Shown piece by piece: positions 39,666 to 51,780 of a DNA stretch of 64,000 nt (position 1 is the stretch's first letter; each line of letters starts with the position of its first letter). This DNA is from Membranipora membranacea (Eukaryota; Bryozoa; Gymnolaemata; Cheilostomatida; Membraniporidae). The position numbers and the translations under genes were made by a program. The DNA lies in NCBI GenBank assembly GCA_914767715.1, contig OU612070.1, positions 6,465,501 to 6,529,500 of the forward strand, given 5' to 3'. Below the pieces are notes generated by a model that had not been told where the DNA came from, searched no databases, and was given only the letters and a program-made list of their open reading frames with translations.

Positions 39666-42600
39666 GGTATCCGGACATTTTCCCAATGTCATTTTCCCAC
39701 CAAGCCATTTTCCCACCTCCCTTTATCCCACCAAGCCATTTTCCCACCAAGCCATATTCCCACCGAGCCATTTTCCCACCACATCATTTTCCCACATATC
39801 CGTTTTCCCACTAGGACGATTTCTCACTGATCCATTTTCTCAACGGGATGTTTTCCCACCAACCTGTTTTCCCACTATGATGTTTTTTCACCAAGCTGTT
39901 TTCCCACCTGGACGTTTTCTCACTAATCCATTGTTCCACCTGGACGTTTTCCCACCAATCCATTTTTCCACCCGGATGTTTTCCCACTTGCCATTTTCCC
40001 ACTATGGTGTTTTTTTCAAATGAACGCTGGTAGCTTATTTTTAATTTTTGGTTTCTTTTCCTTCTACTCTTTTTTCAGGCATTAAAAATGTTAATTGAAA
40101 GTAGTGTTAGAGTCTCATCATGAAAGTTTTGTCGTTCCTTTTTTGTTCTAGAATCCCAAAGTCTATGACCGTTGGTGTTAACAATGCTGATCGAGGTTAT
40201 GAAAATCACTTGAACAGTTTTTTCATGATTTTTCACAATTTTGCTCTTGTACGATTCCTTGTAATAACGCATAGTTGTGTTCACCTAAGGAACTGTTGTG
40301 AGATTTATAGGGGCTTGTGTATGTAAATAGAAGATGCACACAAAATCTTGGAATGAACATCGACTGGAACAAACATCGACGGGATCAAACTAACTGGAAT
40401 GAACGTAGTCTGGTTTGAAAGACAAAAATCCTGGTATGAATGTAGAAAGTGCTGGATTGAACGCCGACTACATTAGTTGGTATAAAGAGTCAACGGGAGA
40501 GCAACTCTCAAAAATAATTGTGTTATAAAAGACCAGCATTCATCTTATGAACAATAACTATAACAATGCTTGTCACAATCAAGGTTTTGGTTTAAATTTA
40601 TAATTTGTAATTAGGCTAAGGGAATTCAATATTGCCATGCCAAACCACATGCGCTGCACATTTGGTACTATTTATATTTATTTATTATGTTTGGTACCGG
40701 TAACGGTAGCCGGTCTTGACAAGCTAAGTTCGTTGGGGGAGGGTGAGAAGTTTCCCTCCTCCCTGCTGTAGCTTTTTTCTACTTTCATGGTAGCGTCTTA
40801 AAATGAGTAGGGGTGTAGACTCTGTTGTGTACATTTTAAGACAAAGGATTTTGTAACACCCGATTAGAAACCTCTGACAGTGATGGGACTTGGCAGTCGG
40901 CTAATAATTCTAGCAGTTGATATGACGTCATCGATTGAATAGCAACATGATGTTGGTATATGTCCATACATTGTACATAGGTGATGGATAAAAGCGCATC
41001 TTTATGTTTCACAGACATAAAAAATGTGATTACTGTACCACATTAGCTATTTCGTTAAATGGCGACTGGTGGACAGCGTGCAGGGAAAACAATGGGCACT
41101 GTCACAATTACCATTACAAAAAATGAATGTTCATAGATAACAGTGAACTAAGATGTAAGCGACTTCGATTTAATAGTTGCACCTGATTTTGTTAATGCTT
41201 GACCATTGTTTTGCTGATGAAATGTACAAAGGGTCACTGTTTCTCTTTCAGTATCAGTATTTCATTTCAGTTTTTGCACTTAATTCCTGCTTGATTCCAT
41301 CTAGCCATGAGACATTTAGTAACCATCATCATAAACAGATGTGAGTGCCTTTGTGAATGATCATCATTAATTTACACAATTATTTTGGGGAGTTGCTCTT
41401 GCGTTGATTCTAAATACAAATGTAGTCGACGTTCAATCCAGCACTTTCTATGTTCATTCCAGGATTTTTGACTTTCATACCGGTCCAAGTTCATTCCAGC
41501 TAATCTCGATCACGTCGCCGTTCAATCCAGCTGACGTTCATTCCAATCTCCTGCACACACCAGCATATAAAATGATCAAATTCTAGGGTGCATGACCTGA
41601 TATGCTGATTTGTATTTTTAATAAGAATTTGATCTCAAATAAGTATTTTTGTTTCGACGAGACTTAATACTATTCTGCATTTGATCGATATTATGTCACC
41701 AATAAGGAGTGAGTACGAGCGGAGAGCACGGGAAGACCTATAGCTAAATCCTCCAGTAAACCTGGCGAAGTGACCACTTTGCACATTTAGAACAATTTTA
41801 ATAGAAATAGATCAAAGCAATGTTTTTTCTGGTACAAAAAGAAGACAACATGCATTAATTATCCCTCTAAAATGTTTCACCTTAAGGATGTCATGGCAAG
41901 TTTTGCAGGCTTCTGACTTGTTATAACTAAGTTTTCGCACCAAAACGGGATGGTGTGACATTACTCCCAAATTTTTCAACTGCATCATGATGTTCAATTT
42001 CAGTTATTGTCTTATTATCTCCTAATGCCATAGAGAAGCTAGCATAATTCTTATAAATTCAGTTGATATTTATTGATAGGGGAAGTCCTCTTTCGATATT
42101 GGTCTAAGTTCACAATTTTAACAATTTAACACACTGGCTCAAATATGATTCCGATAGCCTAAGAACACTGTCAATTATACCACATGTCAATAATTTCCTC
42201 TATAATATTTTATGGTCAAATATTTCAGTGATGATAAATGCATTTAGAGAAAAAAAATTATAAAATAGTAATTCAGGTCTGTAATTGTTTCAAGAGAATT
42301 AGACCCCTGTTTGAACATAGGGTTTCGTTTTACTATTTTTCAATAGCTGGAGGCAAAAATCAGTGCTATAATGAGAAGATTTTGCAAACGGAATTTTGTC
42401 AGTTACCTAATTTTTAAGCTTTGTATTTGTCAAGTTTGTCAGCCTAAAAAAAATAAAACAGAAAATACCTCAAGTTGAGCAACACTAGCCTTGTCAAGCA
42501 GTGACAGGTTTCGGTTTTCAGACGGTTTTGATATTCATTACTAGAATCCCTCCAAGGACTGGGGTGAGGGTTTACATGGAAAGTTAAACATTAGAATGTT

Positions 42601-44280
42601 TTGAATATTATTACAATTTTGGTATTTATACTTGCCTTAGATCCCTTTGAACTTAGAAAGAAGGGACACAGGTTGACTGTTTAATATACAATTTTACGTT
42701 TTTACTCAATCCATAACTTTGTTAGTCGTATTTTTATATTATATCTCCCTTTTCAATAGAAATTTCACTGATTTAAAACCTTCAACATGGAACAAATAAA
42801 TAGTACGCGTTACAGCATGTTCTAATGCCATAAACTTAACAATATTTTAATTGATCAGATAATGGAGACAGAGCATACAACCAGATTGCACCACCACAAG
42901 CTGTGTATAGATATTCTTACAAAGCTCAGTCTTTGGTTTTACAAATATAACTAACTATGCTGTTATATTGTGTGACATACCAACTGTCAAGCTGTCAACA
43001 CTGCAGCGGCAGCAGTATCTGTTTATATTTTATACTGCCTGTTAGATTCAGTCTTTGCTAGACCTTTGTATAGCTATCAAGCATACTTTATTACACGCAA
43101 TAGAAATCTAGAATAATGTAACCTAAAACACAAACTCGTTACTTCTGTACCCCTAACACAGATAGGGGCACACATTATAACATATGCCAAGTATAATCTA
43201 TGCCTTGTCTGCTTTTAATGGCCACCCTTATTTGACAGCAAAGATTCTTCAATGCAATCATATATGTTCACGCTTATTGGTGATCACCAATCGCATTCAG
43301 AATTGCAGGTAGTTGTCCCTTCTTTTTACAAGTGGAAACAATTCTAATGTTTCAAACTGTTAATATGGTAAAAGCAGGAAGGGTCCCTGGTCAAAACAAA
43401 AAATTGTTTTAACTTGAATACGATTCATTGTCATCTTGGAAAGGATCGTGTGTGTAAATTTACATAGAGTGAGAATTTTCTTTAAATTGTTTGGTGGTTG
43501 ATTGATATAAGCTTGTGGTTGATTGATATAAGCTTGTAAACTAGTAAAACAATCTTTGCCGAAAGCCATGTGGATAACATATGATAAAGGCTTAATTTTG
43601 TAGAGTGATATGGCCAATAACCGTTGATATGATTCAGCCCGGTCGATGATTAAATGGCCCAAAACTTTGAGAATTGGCAAAGGCACGATTAATTTGTTTG
43701 TCGAAAAAGTAATTTATAACAAGGAGGCAATTTTGATCAAATCAACCACTTGGACTAACTTGTGCAATCAAAAACTCAAATCAAAATCAACCCGCTACTA
43801 ATTAAATCACATCTTCATTTTCAAAGCTACTTTCTCCAGTGTTGGCTGGATGTGAACATTGTTCACTTATTTGTGAAATGTGAACGGCTTAGCCTGAAAA
43901 AAGGCTACAAAGGGAAAACTGTGCGGTGAAAAAAATTTGTGGTGGGAAAACAGCACTGTGGTAAATTGTCCTGTTGGGAAAATTGTTTGGTGGGAAACTA
44001 TCCTGTTGGGAAAATTGTTTGGTGGGAAAACGGCTTGGTGGGAAACTGGCTTGTTGAGCAAATGTCTGGGTGGAAAAATGGATTGGTGGGAAAACGTCCA
44101 GGTGGGAAACTAGATTGGTGGGGAAGCGTCCAGGTGGGAAAATGGCACAGTGGGAAATCAAACAGGTGGGATAATGGCTCGGTGGGAAAATGTCCAGGTG
44201 GGAAAACGGCAGAGTGGGATTACGGGAGGTGGGAAAATGGCTTGGTGGGAAAATGACATTGGGAAAATGGGGCGGATTCC
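39666..44280. mobile_element. 4.6-kb foldback-like element with minisatellite TIRs
   Basis: It is flanked by an exact 8-bp duplication TCACCACC (39658-39665, 44281-44288). The left-arm empty site reads TGACCACCACCATGAG. Both ends are ~350-bp inverted repeats made of degenerate units of about 15-20 bp, TTTTCCCACCAAGCCA-like (39666-40012; complement 43925-44280). The outermost bases are GGTATCCG and its near-complement. The interior has no recognised transposase but holds a nested TIR element at 40343-41551. It is inserted 3 bp before the PSTK-pseudogene ATG. Confidence 0.88.
40343..41551. mobile_element. 1.2-kb nested element with repetitive TIRs
   Basis: Ends of ~130-150 bp are inverted repeats composed of CTGGAATGAACGTCGA-like units (40347-40475; complement 41405-41549). 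TGCACACA occurs on both sides (40335-40342, 41552-41559), consistent with an 8-bp target duplication, though the outermost 4-6 bp of the TIRs have diverged. No transposase is seen. Confidence 0.78.
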
Positions 44281-44291
44281 TCACCACCACC

Positions 44292-46382
44292 ATGAGATTG
44301 GCTATAATTTGTACTATCGGCTTACCAGGCTCTGGAAAGACATAATTCTGTCAACAGAGTGAGTACGGCATCTTCTTGTACTTCAAACTTAAGAATTTGT
44401 GATAAGTTTCTTCATCTTTTGACCTACATGACCAAGACCCAGAAATCAGGAGGTAACCGAGGATGAACTCCAAACCCAGAGTACCACTTTTTGGCCCGGA
44501 TTGCCGGTGCAATTCAGACCTTGTTTACAATATTTCAAAGCTAAAGTGGACTGTTCAATTTATGAATCGCATGATTTTACCTGATTTTGTGAATGATATT
44601 GTTGTAACTTACCCTACCTTAGAGGAACAGCCTGAACTACACTGGTAGGTTAGTCTCAGATATTGAATACCTGCATAAAAGCAGTAATGGTAATCAGTAA
44701 ATACATAGGTATGTGTACTGTGGAGGTAGAAAATACAGTTTCCCTTTCAAAAGGTAGCTTCCCAAATTTTCTGAGCGAAGGAAGCTGAAAAAGGGGAGGC
44801 AAAAGGTAGATAGGGAGGGGTGGGAATTCTCCCTAAAAACTCCTCCCTACCAAATAGAGAGACTGGTCACGGTAACTGTAAATTGCTGAACAGGCTGAAC
44901 GGACTGAACAGCTGAACAGAATTTCTCAGACTAAAATTATTGTTTGTAGTCATTTCTCTGGGTGACTATCACTTCTCAAACACATTCCTCTTAACCAAAT
45001 GATCTGATGAGTAACTAAGTTCCTGTTGGTACCTAATATAACCAATTTAGGACAAGCAAATGAAGCAATCAACGTGCCATTTCTGACCAAATCTGATGGT
45101 GTTCTGGAAATTGGACACCAGAAACATTATCCAGCTCAACCTTCCATCTAGCCAGTCTTAACAAGCTTTGTTTATAGGGGGAGGGGGGGGGCTACTTTCC
45201 ATCCATTCAATAGTAGTGTAACGACGAAAAATTTACTGTGAATGCAATTGAAAGAAACCAAGGTGAATGCAAACTTAAAATAAATAATTTAATGAGAAGA
45301 ATATAAAGAATTGTTCACGCTTATGCAAAATTAGCCAATCATGTAAAGAATCAAACAAATAGTAGTCAGAGAAATTCTGTTCAGCTGTACAGTCTGTTCA
45401 GCCTGTTCAGCAATTTACAGTTACCCGACTGGTCAGGTATACTTTTGACACATATTTGATTATTTATGGAACGTCATGTCAGACCAAGGAGTTAGACAGA
45501 TCAGAAATGAGTTGGAGAGATCAGACACACCTTGATCCAGGCCACTAGCTTGTCTATCTGCCTTTATGCAGGTGTAGGCAATATCGAAACAATTTTTTTT
45601 CATCATGATAGGACACACATTGAGTTATGATTATATTTGATCTCCTCCCAACTTTTCAGATCTGTCTACACTGTTTCCTGATGTTCACATGATACATATA
45701 TGTTACGACACAATAGAGCAGCTATGTGGAGAGTGCGCTCGTGCTCATCTTGTTTCATCCATTACTATCCGTTTTGATATCATTCTATCTGAAAATTTTT
45801 TTACAACAATCTGCAGGTCTGTATATCTGATCATCAGTGTAATAAGAGCTTTAAACACTTAACGTTTACTTTTTAAAACAGTATGTGTGATGAAATGCAC
45901 AGATATAATGCTGATGTCCTGTTGTGTGAATCATATAAGACTCCGGTCAGGTTACAAGTCTAAGTCGCTCACTGTTAGTCACCTGGACAAAGTGGCAACA
46001 TTGAATTGCTGACCATAATCATACATGTACCAGTTTTACACGGATAACTTTGGTAGATTTCTGGTTTAAATAATACTAGTACTTCAAGTAAACTTTTGTG
46101 TGACTCTAAGATTTGTGATGTCAAACGCGCCGCAGCAAACACCCTCCTATTAATATATATATATATAGAAATATATTTATCCAGCTGGCTCCATAGATAT
46201 GAAGCAAGAAGCAGCCAAAGTGAATTTGAGGCGTCGCGCAGTGATGAGTTATATTAAGTCACGTGGTGAGTTCTCCAGTTTACTCAGCCAATCAACAACA
46301 AGGTCATCTGAAGGACAGAAGTGGTCTGCACTACAAGAGATGCTTCAAAGACTCTTCAATCAACAAGAGATGACCTAATAGA
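44292..46382 (+). pseudogene. PSTK: PSTK pseudogene, right copy
   Basis: Exon 1 (44292-44358) keeps the P-loop but an ACA codon has become TAA directly after GSGKT, at codon 18. Exon 2 (45661-45767) is recognisable, but its last codons and GT donor are deleted, joining TCATCCATT to intron sequence. Exons 3-5 are gone: the sequence jumps near 45,815 from intron 2 to the last few bases of exon 5. Exon 6 (46186-46379) is still open, with one codon removed. Intron 1 carries ~1 kb of inserted DNA. Exon 6 being open fits recent decay rather than function. Confidence 0.92.
44870..45426. mobile_element. 557-bp TIR element with 9-bp target duplication
   Basis: GACTGGTCA flanks it on both sides (44861-44869, 45427-45435). 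The TIRs are ~60 bp, starting GGTAACTGTAAATTGC and containing a repeated GCTGAACAG-type unit. A 9-bp duplication is typical of Mutator-like elements, so a MULE-derived MITE is the best guess. No protein is encoded. Confidence 0.85.
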
Positions 46383-47375
46383 TGCATCAAATCCGCTTTT
46401 AGATAACTGATGGGTGATGAGCCTTCCATACTAAGAGTAAGCTTTTTCCTTTCCGAACAGTATGTTATTCAGCTATATTTAAAGGTCGCCAGGTTCATTT
46501 GACCCTTGAGAATGTTTGATGTATCATGAAACCCAAGTGAGCCAAGCAACCAATCGGATCAGTGCAACAATATAAAGCTGTGGCCCAAGCTGCCTGCATG
46601 GTGGCAACTACACTTAATTAAAGGATGTAAATAAAAAGTTTTTACTTTTTCAAATTGTAAATGCATTTCTTGATCAGGTTGCATAGTTAGTCAATGAATA
46701 TTTTCCACCTGTTAAAGGGAAGAGAGAAATGTCCAAGTGTACCAACTTCATAAGGAATGATCCCATCTAATCTCTATTCAGGACACTAAGGCTACATGAT
46801 TTAAGGTAATGAAGAAATAGTTCAGCAAATCATTTTGTATAACATACCATCAAAAAGCTTTAAGTGTCGAGATCTTCAAAGTCTCGAGAAAAAGCATAAG
46901 GGGGATAAAACAGAGGTATATATGTTTAGCACAATGAAGCAACGCATAATTATGTGCAAAACATGAGGTTTCTCTTGTGTGTCCTCGCAGCTGAATGTTT
47001 CTCTGAGATAGCATAAAAACCACAAGGCACCATTTCTAGAGACTTCAAAATACTTCTGTAAAAAAAAAAGACTTTGAGAGTGAACACCACCGTGAATAGA
47101 AAAGTAATCTTTGCTTCTCAGTCATTTGTGCATTTCGCGATTGATCTAACACGATGTGGGCACCTGACATGATTTATTGTATCTGTTGGTCCCATTGTCA
47201 GCAGTATTCCTTCATCCCTTACTCTGCAGTAAAAGTGCACATGGCCATCCCAATCTTAGCAGGTCATCAGGTTAGGGGCAAACTGTGATGGCTTATTATT
47301 GTCTAGCACTGCTCACCAGTGATTGGTAGGTAGGTCTTGGAAATGTATAATCTCAAAAGTTTCTCACAATTGCAG

Positions 47376-47564
47376 CCTCAGAGTACCTCTGATACAGGAT
47401 TTAGAGCTCACGATTCTACGACTAGATGTGCAGACAGAGCGGGATATCAAGGAGATGTTATTTACTACCAATGATCTGCGCCAATGTTTGGAAGATACGT
47501 CAGAGGTACTGGACTCAACCAGAAAGTACGACTGAATCTTCATGAAGTGGATGTTTACAGCTGA
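47376..47564 (+). pseudogene. Lectin-tail exon, broken right copy
   Basis: This is the mirror of 15,077-15,266. Relative to it, one base is missing in the first codons (AAGAGT to AGAGT) and the second conserved Cys codon TGC is TGA. GRYVR and LHEVDVYS remain readable. The alternative frame stays open, but without the domain motifs. Confidence 0.6.
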
Positions 47565-47765
47565 TTCTAAGTCAAGAATGACTATAACTATCTGTTGCAG
47601 CCGGCTTTTTATGATATATGTTTTTAGATTAGAAATGATCTAGACCAAATATGAAGTTGTCTGCTCTTTACTCATGATTGGACAACACTCAGTTGTTTTT
47701 TATCTCGTAAAATAATACACACTTCAATACCAACCACATATAAAGATGCATATAGGCTTCAAACA

Positions 47766-48150
47766 ATAATAGTAGTCTACACCAGTGCTGTTATGGTGTT
47801 TTGTAAACAATAGCTGGAGAACTCCATTGATATGATAACATGCACGATGCAGAATAGCCAATATTATGAAATCTCAACTATGGACTGTGCTTATAGCGGG
47901 GAATGCATTAGCCTTGTCAGGACCCTTTTTTCCTTTATTTCAAGAAGTTGCAGCATGATAAGGCGGGATATGCATATTTTGTTTATACTTTTATTGGCAT
48001 CATATTCATTTTTAAGAAATAAAATGCTTTGAAAAGTATAAATGTGTAATTATTTTAACAGACATAAGGCCACTATAAGGTCGCACAAGATAATCCATGA
48101 GGCCACATCGGCAAAAAGGCTGCAGGTTGCCCACAGCTGGTCTATAAGAT
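47766..48150. repeat. Downstream flank of methyltransferase A
   Basis: From about 47,785 this closely matches 58,435-58,787, the flank of copy C. It marks the left edge of a duplicated block. No gene is seen in it. Confidence 0.7.
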
Positions 48151-50546
48151 TTATAGTGATTTCTCAATGAGATAGGCTACCCAGCATGCATCTGCTGGTG
48201 GGGAGGCAACTTCCTGAAGATCATAGAAAACTCTAATATTACATTTCTCTCCAAAAACAGAGCGAGCGAGAGACTTTACTCTGTCTGGCGTCAGAGGATT
48301 CAGTGTAATATATGTTGACGACCTGTTGAATGAAACAACAAGTTTTAATTAGGAACAATGTTTTGGATTGGTTAATATTACTCATAATCAGTTTAAGCAA
48401 TAAGGGTGCGAGATGCTCTGCTCTCATCAGCGTATCAAAATGGGCTTGAAACCGACAAAAGGTTGACGGTACAATTAGCTTAGTCTGAAAACATTGTAAT
48501 AGTAATATCAGCTCTATATCATTTCGAATTCTTTCCATTCTCAAATCACAAGCTGGATTAGCTTACCCATCATAGTTAACATATTGCAGAACTGTGGCAG
48601 TTATATTTTTTCCATCAGAGCCAGGGGCGCGTATGATGTGAGGCAGAACGTCTGCTACTCCATTATATCTATCCTGATGATAGAAAAAATAGTCCGAATA
48701 TAAATTGAAACATAAATTAGACCATCCCCATGGATCGAGGAAGATTCCTTTTATGTTATATAAGTAATTATCTGATTAGGGCAGATCTAGCAATGACTAA
48801 GTTTTTACTTCTTTGTAACATGCAATGTGTTCTATTTTCATATTGTGATCTCACCAAGACTTCACAAGACTATTTATTCTGTCTGCCGCAACGCAACCAA
48901 CTCCAACTCCTTTGGGCAACCATCGCAACTTGATGTGATTGGATCCTAAAATATGATAACTTACATTTATTTTGGGGTTGCGCCCTCTCTGATTTATTAT
49001 ACCGCTCTCGAGCACAGGGAGATAATTCCTTGAGTCAATAAGTGCGGCTCCACCGGGCCTCAAACTTTCATGCACACCTTGGAAGAAAGCCATCAAATCT
49101 TCTTCATACCTTTTGTGTACGATAGAGAAAATATATTCATTTGACTATCCATACATTTGTTTATCTCCTAGGTAGTTCCAACAAATGCAACAGATCCAGT
49201 GCATATTGATGATGCTATCCACAACAAATGACATACAGTGAGTTAAACTGATTGGCTAATTATTAAAAAAGAAAGAGATCTGGTGAGGCGCGAGTGACAT
49301 TGAACTATAAGTAACCAAGAAATTACATTAGGAATGGAATGGAGTTTCCGAGGCAGACCAGAGAGTCGTATGTCTTTGGGACATCTAGTCCAGTCGAGGA
49401 AAGACTCTCAGTTATCTTTGTCATATCTCCTCTCATGATATCTGCATTAAATAAAACAATGCAGAGGCAGTTTGTTATTCATGACACTATCGATCTATTT
49501 TACCTAGCCGGATCTCAGAAGCCCCTTTTTTGTTTGGTTTTAAAACAAACAAAAAAGTGCTGAGGGTGAGTTTGTTATATTATTTGTATTATTACTATCA
49601 TGATACTATCACTCTGAGTATGGAGTTGCTGCCCCTTTCATCATTGTTTTGATGTGTTCTTACCCCAAGGTTCAAACTTTTCCCCTCCGTTATCAACTAG
49701 AAATTGTTTGTTCCTTTTACAAAGCGAGACCATGTCTTTGCAGAGATCCATGCTCACCACTGAATAACCATGTTCGAGGAACACTGCAGAATCAAGCCTA
49801 TAATACAAATCAATCTTTTAGTAAGCTGTCTTCCACGTTAACTGTCTACATATTCAATAACAAAAAGTCAGACCATGCTTGCTTTTTCTCTGGTCGGGAG
49901 TGAAGAGGACATTAAATAAGACATGAAGATCGCTTCTCGGTCTATTGGCCAAGACCAAAGTGTCACTGCCAATGGCTGATTAGCGCCAGTTTTCAGTTTT
50001 GGCAGCTTGCTGCACACCGATTTCAGGAGGTCTTTTATGGCCTCACATCTAGGATGCATTCTAGTTTTCTAGGATGTATCACATTCTCCTCTTTAGGAGC
50101 AGCCAAATCTTCTGTTTTTTACTAACCATCAAGAAGACATGAAGAGAGATTAAGGTTATATATAAACTTTTGGAGGCGCACTTTGTATGTTGCATAATTT
50201 CAAGTGTAGCCGTATACGTTGTGTGTTTCAACATAATGCCGCCACCACCAACAACATCACCACCATCAACATTACTAACATCAACACCACCACCATCAAC
50301 ACCAACATCGAAACAGAGAAAGCCTTACCCCGAACCACAAGCCACATCCAGTATAACTCCGTTGTCGGTGTGGTACTTCTCTGCAAATTCTCTAAGGAAT
50401 CTCTTATATTCCTGTTTCCTTGTATTCAGCATGTCATCTACTGTCTGGTAATCATGACCGTGCCAGTTTGTAGAAGGAGATTTCTCTGCTAAATTAGTGG
50501 CTTTCAGTAAGGTGTCCAATATGAATGTGACACCTTCAGCTGCCAT
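48151..50546 (-). CDS. Glycine N-methyltransferase-like protein, copy A
   Basis: GNMT moves a methyl group from S-adenosylmethionine to glycine. Six exons splice in phase: 50329-50546, 49664-49797, 49327-49441, 48965-49109, 48567-48673 and 48151-48322, giving 296 residues (human GNMT is 295). In order they hold the HGHD...RKQEYKRFL helix, SAM-binding motif I DVACGSG (~70), VVSMDL, the YDSLVCLGNS block, LRPGGAALIDSRNY, and a C-terminal VFGDKC/VFGEKC-type strand. Each aligns with GNMT landmarks (DVACGTG, AVICLGNSF, GGLLVIDHRNY, AFGGKC). The Arg of RNY is the one that holds the glycine carboxylate in GNMT. The start is the ATG of MAAEG. FAHLPD of GNMT is replaced by IPFLM, so the substrate may differ. 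Confidence 0.82.
49929..50135 (+). mobile_element. SINE-like repeat with a U2 snRNA head (intron 1 of A)
   Basis: The first ~34 nt, ATCGCTTCTCGGTCTATTGG then CCAAGACCAAAGTGT, match the 5' end of U2 snRNA with a few changes. The sequence then diverges into a ~170-bp body shared with the copies at 54,097, 56,201 and 62,271. The branch-site region of U2 is absent, so this is not a U2 gene. Confidence 0.82.
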
Positions 50547-51120
50547 GCTGATTCTCGATAATACTAAAAGAATATTTTCACGCGTGAACTCAAAGAGTTT
50601 CCTTAGTGTCCTTTGGTAAAAATGAGGTCACCCAACACTGGCACCTTCACATGTCACAGTGTTAGACCCTATAATTACAATGACCCATGCAGGTTATATA
50701 ATATTTATATGGACTAACCTAGAGCTTTTGCTTACCTGACTAAAGGCGAGCTAAAAATAATATGACCTTGAACTTAATCTTTCAGGCTTTGTGAAGCATC
50801 ACCTTAAACTCTCTCATTCCTCTTTCTCAATATCTGAGTCTGGTATAATCTATAAATTAAATTGTAGTGGATAGACACCCTTAATGATGGTGGGACCGTT
50901 CCACCTTTAATCAAGTAGCACGGCCGGCGCAGGGCGCACCAAGTATTGAGTGATGGTGATTTCTTACATGTTTCTCATTATTGATACTCCTAACTAAATT
51001 AAATACTCAAGTTGATTTGCAGCGATGATTCCAGTTTAATTATTTGTATAATAAGAGACAGAGTCCTAACACATAAAAATGTACCCAATAAAAAGTATTT
51101 AATCTAGAAATAAAAACGGT

Positions 51121-51387
51121 CTATTTACTCCGGAATCTCTCAAACAGTACGTGCATCGGTTTATATACGGCATGATTATCATATAAAAAGTATAATATAT
51201 ATATCCTAACTAAGGCCGAGGGCGGTACATCAGTCAGACTGGGAATATAATACGGGGACAGGGCAACAGAACAATTCATTTTCATAAATGGCAAATGAGG
51301 CAAACATACATTAGAGTGAAATTGTTTATGGACGGTCTGGCATGCACTTGCAATCCGTTGCAGAGTAGATTGCATATTTTCCAGCAC
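51121..51387 (-). other. Unrecognised 88-codon ORF upstream of copy A
   Basis: A frame with mixed, non-repetitive composition (STLQRIASACQTVHKQ and so on). I recognise no domain and see no clear splice partners. It may be a 5' exon of another gene or chance. Confidence 0.2.
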
Positions 51388-51649
51388 CGTTGGTAACCGG
51401 TGAAAATTACATAATAATAATATTTTACTCGGTATTTTCTCTGAGTCTGAAAATAGATTTAATCGGTTAAGTTCTCCAGAAATTACATAATTCGTCTGGC
51501 GGAATTGTGAATAACAAGGAGTTGTGCTACCTCTTGTCTAGTATCATTACATAAATCTGCCTAAGGTGTAATACAGAGTGTTCATGTTGAATTAAATGCT
51601 TTCTGCTGCTATACATTATTTCTCGTTGGATTAGATATAGTCTAGCTTG

Positions 51650-51780
51650 ACCAAATGTGAAGTTGTCTAGAAATTATTCATGGTAGGACAACACATGTTG
51701 TTCTTTACCTGGTCAAATGAAACACATTCCAATACCAACAGCACAAATGGATGCATATGTGTTTCAGCAATGAACTTAGT
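51650..51780. repeat. Dispersed copy of the palindrome's outer edge
   Basis: About 130 bp match the DNA just outside the lectin exon in both arms (14,810-14,945 complement; 47,640-47,765), e.g. AAATATGAAGTTGTCT-like and TGGTAGGACAA words. It shows that the array and the palindrome share an older duplicated segment. Confidence 0.65.

Larger units (their letters stand above)
28900..47765. repeat. Right arm of the large inverted duplication
   Basis: The mirror of 14,810-25,390. It is expanded by at least five insertions: ~0.9 kb in FUT intron 1, 4.36 kb in FUT intron 2, ~0.45 kb of LINE near 38,300-38,715, 4.6 kb at the PSTK start, and ~1 kb in PSTK intron 1. It is reduced by a ~1.9-kb deletion of PSTK exons 3-5. 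Homology fades near 47,765. Confidence 0.93.

Noticed and set aside
39811-40002. ORF made of GKW/WENVQV-like repeats
   Set aside because: It is a translation of the tandem units in the foldback element's terminal repeat.
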